Shown here in pieces: positions 60,052 through 64,000 of a stretch of 64,000 nucleotides of DNA. The stretch comes from Terriglobia bacterium. GTDB lineage: Bacteria > Acidobacteriota > Terriglobia > Acidiferrales > UBA7541. The notes under the pieces were generated by a model, which saw only the letters and a program-made list of their open reading frames with translations, was not told the DNA's origin and did no database searches. The stretch lies in the NCBI GenBank assembly GCA_020073485.1, contig JAIQFB010000019.1:1-64000 (forward strand), in the 5' to 3' direction. The position numbers and the translations under genes are program-made. Every line of letters begins with the position of its first letter. Within the stretch, counting starts at the first letter, position 1.

Positions 60052-60218
60052 CATACCTGGGATGGCCATGCGGACGGTTGGGCGCCTTCATGGATCAACT
60101 GAATTCAGATTGGATGATCGCGAAGGTCAAAGTACGGGGATGAGGTTCTCCCAGGGGGAGGATTCTATCCGAGAAATCATTAGAGCCGTCCAACGTTTTC
60201 CGGCAACGATCGTGCCCA

Positions 60219-60374
60219 ATGGAGGCTTACGCGGAAGTAATTTCGCGGGGGCTGTATTTACCCATCTTCGGTTTCAATTCGGAAGCCAGTTTCACTCCGG
60301 CTATCCGGGCGCAAGTTTTTCTGGCAGCGGGTCTTGCTTTCCTATTTGTGCCGATCAAAGTAATGGCGTGCTAG
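60219..60374 (+). CDS. Putative 51-residue membrane peptide
   Basis: The frame MEAYAEVISRGLYLPIFGFN continues with SEASFTPAIRAQ and a hydrophobic C-terminal segment VFLAAGLAFLFVPIKVMAC. It lies 167 bases downstream of the STAS-like gene in the same direction and could be on the sigma-54 transcript. The ribosome binding site is not evident and no family was recognised. The remaining 60052-60218 and 60375-60556 show no gene. Confidence 0.35.
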   Translation: MEAYAEVISRGLYLPIFGFNSEASFTPAIRAQVFLAAGLAFLFVPIKVMAC

Positions 60375-60556
60375 CTCGCGGAGTTTGATGAAGAAGGCGG
60401 GCCGCAGAGGCCGGAGCTAGTCGAACACTAAACGCGGGCGCCGGCGTCTAACGAGCTGTAAAGGACATTATCGTAGTGGGTTGGGATCTTTACTCATAAA
60501 GTCAGAAGCAGCGGTCATTCATACAGTGGTTTATTCATCAGGAGGGGGAAACGACT

Positions 60557-61204
60557 ATGAATCAGGGGCGCCATCATCAGCCGGAAAAATTCGTTATGGA
60601 TCTGAATCTGCACGAACAGACCGAAGATCAATTGATCGAGCGCGGCTTGGGCGGGGACGCGCGGGCTCTGGACGTGCTTTTCAGCCGTAATACCCGCACA
60701 CTTTACCAGACCGCGCTTCGCGTGCTGGGCAATCCGGAGGACGCGGAAGAGGCGCTGCAGGAAGGTCTGCTTTCCGCATACCGCAATCTGCCGAGATTCG
60801 AGCGCCGCTCGCAATTTTCTACCTGGCTCACGCGAATCGTCATCAACGCCGCTTTGATGCGGCGGCGCAGCAAGCGCTCGCGCCCCGCGGTTTCGCTCGA
60901 CGATTTTGCGTCCGAAGGAGAGCTGCCGCTGGCCGAGCGCTTCGCGGATGAAAGCCCGAATCCGGAACAGATTTATGCCGGCACGGAATTGGGCGACCGC
61001 GTGAAGAAAAAACTTGCCGAGATTTCTCCCTTGCTGCGCACGGCATTCTGGCTGCGGGAAATCGAGGGGCTTTCCGCCGAAGAAGCGGCGCATGTGCTGG
61101 GGGTCTAGCGCAATACACTGAAAGCGCGGCTGTGGCGTGCGCGCCAGGAATTGGCCGCCCGCCTGGGTCTGGCTCTCGACGGAAACCTTGCGCCTGCAAC
61201 GTAA
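60557..61204 (+). pseudogene. ECF-type RNA polymerase sigma factor gene interrupted by an amber codon
   Basis: AGGAGGGG precedes the ATG. Region 2 is intact (LYQTALRVLGNPEDAEEALQ, RFERRSQFSTWLTRIVINAA) and region 4 begins LLRTAFWLREIEGLSAEEAA. At 61106-61108 a TAG stops translation after HVLGV, where the recognition helix normally continues with serine or a similar residue. The same frame then reads RNTLKARLWRARQELAARLG and ends at TAA 61202-61204, exactly the missing part. The truncated 183-residue product would lack the -35 reading helix. It may be a nonsense mutation or a sequencing error; recoding is less likely. Confidence 0.8.
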
Positions 61205-61258
61205 TAGAGGCATTATAGCGGCGTGGTAAAAGCAGCGAGAGGCAGGGCACGTCCCCCA

Positions 61259-62245
61259 ATGCCGATTCGCCGCCTGGGCCGCAGCGAACTGATGGTTTCC
61301 TCGCTCGGCCTCGGGTGCATGGGCATGTCCGAATTCTACGGCCCGGCAGACGACAACGAGTCCATTGCCACCATTCACCGCGCCCTTGACCGCGGCATCA
61401 ATTTCCTCGACACCGCCGACGCATACGGGATAGGCCGAAACGAAGAACTGGTGGGCCGCGCTGTTCGCGGACGCCGCCACCAGGCCGTGCTGTCCACCAA
61501 ATTCGGGAATGTTCGTGCCCCCGATGGCAAGTTTCTGGGTGTCAACGGACGCCCCGAGTATGTGCGGCAGGCCTGCGAAGCCAGTTTGCGCAGGCTCGGC
61601 GTTGAGACCATCGATCTTTATATCCAACATCGCGTCGATGCCACCGTGCCCATCGAGGAGACTGTCGGCGCCATGGCGGAACTCGTCCGCCAGGGCAAAG
61701 TGCGATTCCTCGGATTATCCGAAGCGGCTGCGTCCACATTCCGGCGCGCCTCGAAAGTGCATCTCATCACCGCTCTGCAATCAGAATACTCGCTATGGAC
61801 ACGCGATCCCGAAGGGGAGATTCTCGCGACCTGTCGTGAATTGGGAATTGGGTTTGTGGCTTACAGCCCGTTGGGACGCGGATTTCTGACCGGAAAATAC
61901 CGCAGTGCCAGCGACTTTGGGGAAGGCGATTTTCGGGCTGCCACCCCTCGATTCCAGGGCGAAAACCTCCAGCGGAATCTGGCGCTGGTTGAGCGCATCG
62001 AAAAAATCGCCGCCGAAAAAAATTGCACGGCGGCGCAACTTTCCCTCGCGTGGGTGCTGGCGCAAGGCGATGACATCGTTCCGATTGCCGGCACCAAGCA
62101 CCGGAATTACCTCGACGAGAATATCGAAGCCATTTGTATAAAGCTTACACCGCAGGACCTGGCCCTTATCAATCGGGAGCTGCCGCCCGGCATCGCCGCC
62201 GGGGACCGCTACCGAACCGCTGCAATGGCGTCCCTGAACAAGTAA
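61259..62245 (+). CDS. Aldo/keto reductase
   Basis: From [20 protein letters not shown] the protein of 328 residues matches the AKR barrel, with the catalytic aspartate/tyrosine region [20 protein letters not shown], lysine in VLSTKFGN, and histidine in [20 protein letters not shown]. The NADP site includes [17 protein letters not shown]. It resembles AKR13/YakC-like reductases; the substrate is unknown. A GTG at 61223 gives an alternative start adding 12 residues. Neither start has a strong ribosome binding site. Confidence 0.92.
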   Translation: MPIRRLGRSELMVSSLGLGCMGMSEFYGPADDNESIATIHRALDRGINFLDTADAYGIGRNEELVGRAVRGRRHQAVLSTKFGNVRAPDGKFLGVNGRPEYVRQACEASLRRLGVETIDLYIQHRVDATVPIEETVGAMAELVRQGKVRFLGLSEAAASTFRRASKVHLITALQSEYSLWTRDPEGEILATCRELGIGFVAYSPLGRGFLTGKYRSASDFGEGDFRAATPRFQGENLQRNLALVERIEKIAAEKNCTAAQLSLAWVLAQGDDIVPIAGTKHRNYLDENIEAICIKLTPQDLALINRELPPGIAAGDRYRTAAMASLNK

Positions 62246-62303
62246 TCCAACCGAAGTTTTCTACTATTTTCCCGCGCGCACAGCGGAACTTGGCGGCACT
62301 TGT

Positions 62304-62356
62304 GTCCCGCCGGCGATTTTCTGCTGCGACCAAATGCCAAAAACCGCCGGCGGGAC
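62304..62356. repeat. 12-bp perfect inverted repeat (GTCCCGCCGGCG)
   Basis: The arms 62304-62315 and 62345-62356 are exact reverse complements, separated by 29 bases. A second palindrome-like stretch rich in CTGCGTC/GACGCAG follows to about 62440. The 266-base gap after the aldo/keto reductase contains no gene; these repeats explain most of it. Confidence 0.6.
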
Positions 62357-62511
62357 GCCAGCGCCACCAAGACGCACATTCCCAAAATGTTTGGGCGAGA
62401 CTAAAGTTCCACCTGCGTCCCATCTGAAAGACGCAGGAATGCAGGAGGGCGCGAGCGTGCACGCCCCTGCCTTGAGATGAATTTGGACTGGGATGATAGA
62501 ACGATTGCGAA

Positions 62512-62757
62512 CTAACTGTTGCTGCCTGCTGCGACGCGAGCGGCGGCCGTGGCGCCTGCCTTCTTGCTGCGGCGGCGGGGTTTCGTGGGTCGTTCGGGAG
62601 CTTCGCCGACCAACTCCATGCTCATGAGGCTGGTGACGAACTTCTTCAGGCCAACGCTATCGAAATCGATGGTGGTACGCTCGTTGTCGGATTCCGCCAC
62701 GATCCCGAACCCGTACTGCTCATGCTTGATGCACTGTCCTTCGGAGAGAACCTGCAC
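62512..62757 (-). CDS. Small KOW/DUF3553-like protein with basic tail
   Basis: A GTG start follows AAGGAGG. The 81-residue protein reads QVLSEGQCIKHEQYGFGIVA then TTIDFDSVGLKKFVTSLMSM, the V.H..YG.G.V....I.F...G.KKF pattern of the small Tudor/KOW-like domain found at the end of PcrA/UvrD helicases and as the free DUF3553 domain. The tail (RPTKPRRRSKKAGATAAARV) is basic and disordered. It may bind nucleic acid or RNA polymerase; this is inferred. Confidence 0.7.
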   Translation of the reverse strand: MQVLSEGQCIKHEQYGFGIVAESDNERTTIDFDSVGLKKFVTSLMSMELVGEAPERPTKPRRRSKKAGATAAARVAAGSNS

Positions 62758-62855
62758 AACTGCCTCCTTGTTTGGTACTGGGAATTACGGAGCGATTCCT
62801 GTGAGGAAGCGGGGTTCGTCCCGGCACTGCCGGGACGGACCCACGTTTGTTCAGA

Positions 62856-63059
62856 CTAGAGGCCGGTAACGTTCTCCGCCTGCAAGCCCTTGGGGCCCTT
62901 GCGGACCTCGAATTCAACCGCTTGGCCTTCGTTAAGCGATTTATATCCGTCCATCTGGATCGCCGAAAAATGGACGAAAACGTCTTCGCCGGACTGGCGC
63001 TGGATGAATCCGTAGCCTTTGCTGGCGTTGAACCACTTTACTGTTCCTTGTTCTTTCAC
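62856..63059 (-). CDS. Cold shock domain protein
   Basis: The 67-residue protein is a complete CspA-type cold shock domain: [18 protein letters not shown] with RNP1 KGYGFI, then DVFVHFSAI with RNP2. It starts with a GTG behind GAGGT. Cold shock proteins bind single-stranded RNA/DNA and melt mRNA structure. The promoter found at 63235-63264 implies a leader of about 170 bases, a common feature of cold-regulated csp genes. Confidence 0.96.
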   Translation of the reverse strand: MKEQGTVKWFNASKGYGFIQRQSGEDVFVHFSAIQMDGYKSLNEGQAVEFEVRKGPKGLQAENVTGL

Positions 63060-63234
63060 TGCAACTACCTCACATTAAGCTATTTGTGCTTCTCGTACTG
63101 ACCGGCGCGCCTCGCAGGGCGGGGTGCGGAGGCCTTGAATGCCTCTAGCCCGCTGAAACAAACGGCTGCAAGATTGGCCCCACAGCCCCGTTAAACGAGT
63201 CAAAAGGAATTACAAGAGCAACAAACGCAAAGCT

Positions 63235-63264
63235 ATTTTATCAAAAAGACATATTCATTGTCCA
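63235..63264 (-). promoter_or_regulatory. Sigma-70 type promoter of the cold shock gene
   Basis: On the minus strand, TGGACA (63264-63259) and TAAAAT (63240-63235) are spaced by 18 bases, giving a likely start near 63228. The rest of the 494-base gap up to the AMP-binding gene at 63554 shows AT-rich sequence but no gene. Confidence 0.6.
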
Positions 63265-63553
63265 GATGGTTTGCATTAACGAAGGGACCGCCTTAACCAC
63301 CCTTTAGGGAACAACAACATTCTTTATTTTCAGTGTGTTACAAGAAAATAAGCGCCTATTAATCATCACTTCCCAGTCCAGGGTTTATGGTGCTTGTTGG
63401 CACATTTGCATGATGGAACACGGGGCGGGCTTCCCCTCCTGGCGGCAATGGGCGTACTCTTCTGCGTGTGCGGGTCTTTTCCTGGTCCGCCTGAAATTCA
63501 TGCCAGCCGGAAAGATCGAGGCTCCGCCCATAAGGAGTAGACATACCCCAGCC

Positions 63554-64000
63554 ATGCCTCGCCCGTCCCTTATCGAGTACATCGGTGAATTTGCGAGGCA
63601 TGGGACTGGCATTGCGTACGCTCACTGGTCGGGGTACCGCACGGTTCGGTGGTCCTTTCGCGATGTGGCAAAGGTAGCGGCGCAATTCGCGCGGGAGCTG
63701 GAAGCGCGCGAAATCGAGCCTGGCGATCGCGTGTTGCTCTGGGGACGAAACTCTCCGGAATGGGTAGCGGCATTATTCGGATGTCTCCTGAGGGGCGCCG
63801 TCGCCGTGCCGATGGATCAGGGCGCGGCCCTTGATTTTGTAGCGCGCGTGGCCGGGCAGGTCGACGCCAAACTCCTGATCGTTTCCCGGGAGAACGAGCA
63901 CGGGGCCAAATTCGGGCCCGCAGTTCTGCTCGATTCCCTCCGGGAAAGTGTCGCTCATCACTCCTCTGAACCTTACGCGTCTCCTCCGCTGGACCGCAAT
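63554..64000 (+). CDS. AMP-binding enzyme (acyl-CoA synthetase-like), 5' part only
   Basis: The frame runs from ATG at 63554 to the window end (149 residues) and reads MPRPSLIEYIGEFARHGTGI, TVRWSFRDVAKVAAQFAREL, LLWGRNSPEWVAALFGCLLR and GAVAVPMDQGAALDFVARVA. This is the N-terminal part of ANL-superfamily adenylating enzymes (the WSFRDV and GDRVLLWGRNSPEWV...GAVAVPMD signatures). The catalytic motifs lie beyond the window. No clear ribosome binding site precedes it (CCCCAGCC). Confidence 0.85.
   Translation, partial: MPRPSLIEYIGEFARHGTGIAYAHWSGYRTVRWSFRDVAKVAAQFARELEAREIEPGDRVLLWGRNSPEWVAALFGCLLRGAVAVPMDQGAALDFVARVAGQVDAKLLIVSRENEHGAKFGPAVLLDSLRESVAHHSSEPYASPPLDRN

Noticed and set aside
60026-60388. 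Frame of 120 codons after the STAS-like gene
   Set aside because: It starts inside the STAS-like gene and has no protein-like pattern; another frame in the same place gives the more credible 51-residue peptide.

Overview
The window looks like chromosomal DNA of a soil-type Acidobacteriota member. This is an inference from GC-rich coding DNA, the run of protein families (DUF6600/FecR proteins, NIPSNAP, alginate-export-type porin, many sigma-54 regulators, FitA/VapC), and interspersed short palindromes of the 'CACAGGCTTCAGCCTGTG' type that are common in that phylum. No 16S gene is present, so the taxon is not proven. Both ends are open: the first gene (beta-propeller protein) and the last (AMP-binding enzyme) are cut by the window edges.

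Layout. 1-11.4 kb: housekeeping and envelope genes (HupE/UreJ-like membrane protein, DUF4440, DUF4126, M48 protease, glycine-zipper protein, helix-hairpin-helix protein, MscL with a zinc-ribbon tail, AsmA, DUF4197). 11.4-24.8 kb: a nitrate assimilation cluster on the minus strand, read as a DmsB-DmsC-like fusion, NasA, NirB, NirD, NarK, a porin, a HemD-GAF-ANTAR fusion, and SUMT; mobA converges on its end. It can import nitrate, reduce it to nitrite and ammonium, and make the siroheme and part of the molybdenum cofactor required. The ANTAR domain suggests control by transcription antitermination through a leader RNA. 24.8-28.7 kb: P-type cation ATPase, AI-2E transporter and tRNA-Asn. 28.8-31.7 kb: a nitric-oxide/nitrosative-stress module (nnrS, ric, a Crp/Fnr regulator) with a perfect palindrome of CRP geometry in front of ric.

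31.8-40.7 kb: a frameshifted copper-binding protein gene, two neighbouring large FecR/DUF6600 proteins with different low-complexity tails, an NtrC-type response regulator, a NIPSNAP protein and a lipoprotein. 40.8-50 kb: a full arginine operon, argR-C-B-D-F-G-H, a GNAT (NAGS-like) gene and argJ, mostly with overlapping stop/start codons and with an argR promoter whose -10 lies in a palindrome. 50-56 kb: acyl-CoA ligase, an RRM Gly-rich RNA-binding protein, a vapBC-type pair, thiI and several small proteins.

56-64 kb: a membrane histidine kinase; a double-GAF sigma-54 activator followed by three 16-bp palindromic elements, an excellent -24/-12 promoter and a small STAS-like gene; an ECF sigma gene broken by an amber codon in its recognition helix; an aldo/keto reductase; a small KOW/DUF3553-like protein; a cold shock protein with a long leader; and an AMP-binding enzyme running off the end.

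Most interesting points: the HemD-GAF-ANTAR fusion inside the nitrate operon, the DmsBC-type electron-transfer subunit placed next to an assimilatory-type nitrate reductase, the self-contained sigma-54 activator/UAS/promoter/STAS unit, and the match between the Crp/Fnr recognition helix and GTGA-N6-TCAC palindromes near ric and mscL.
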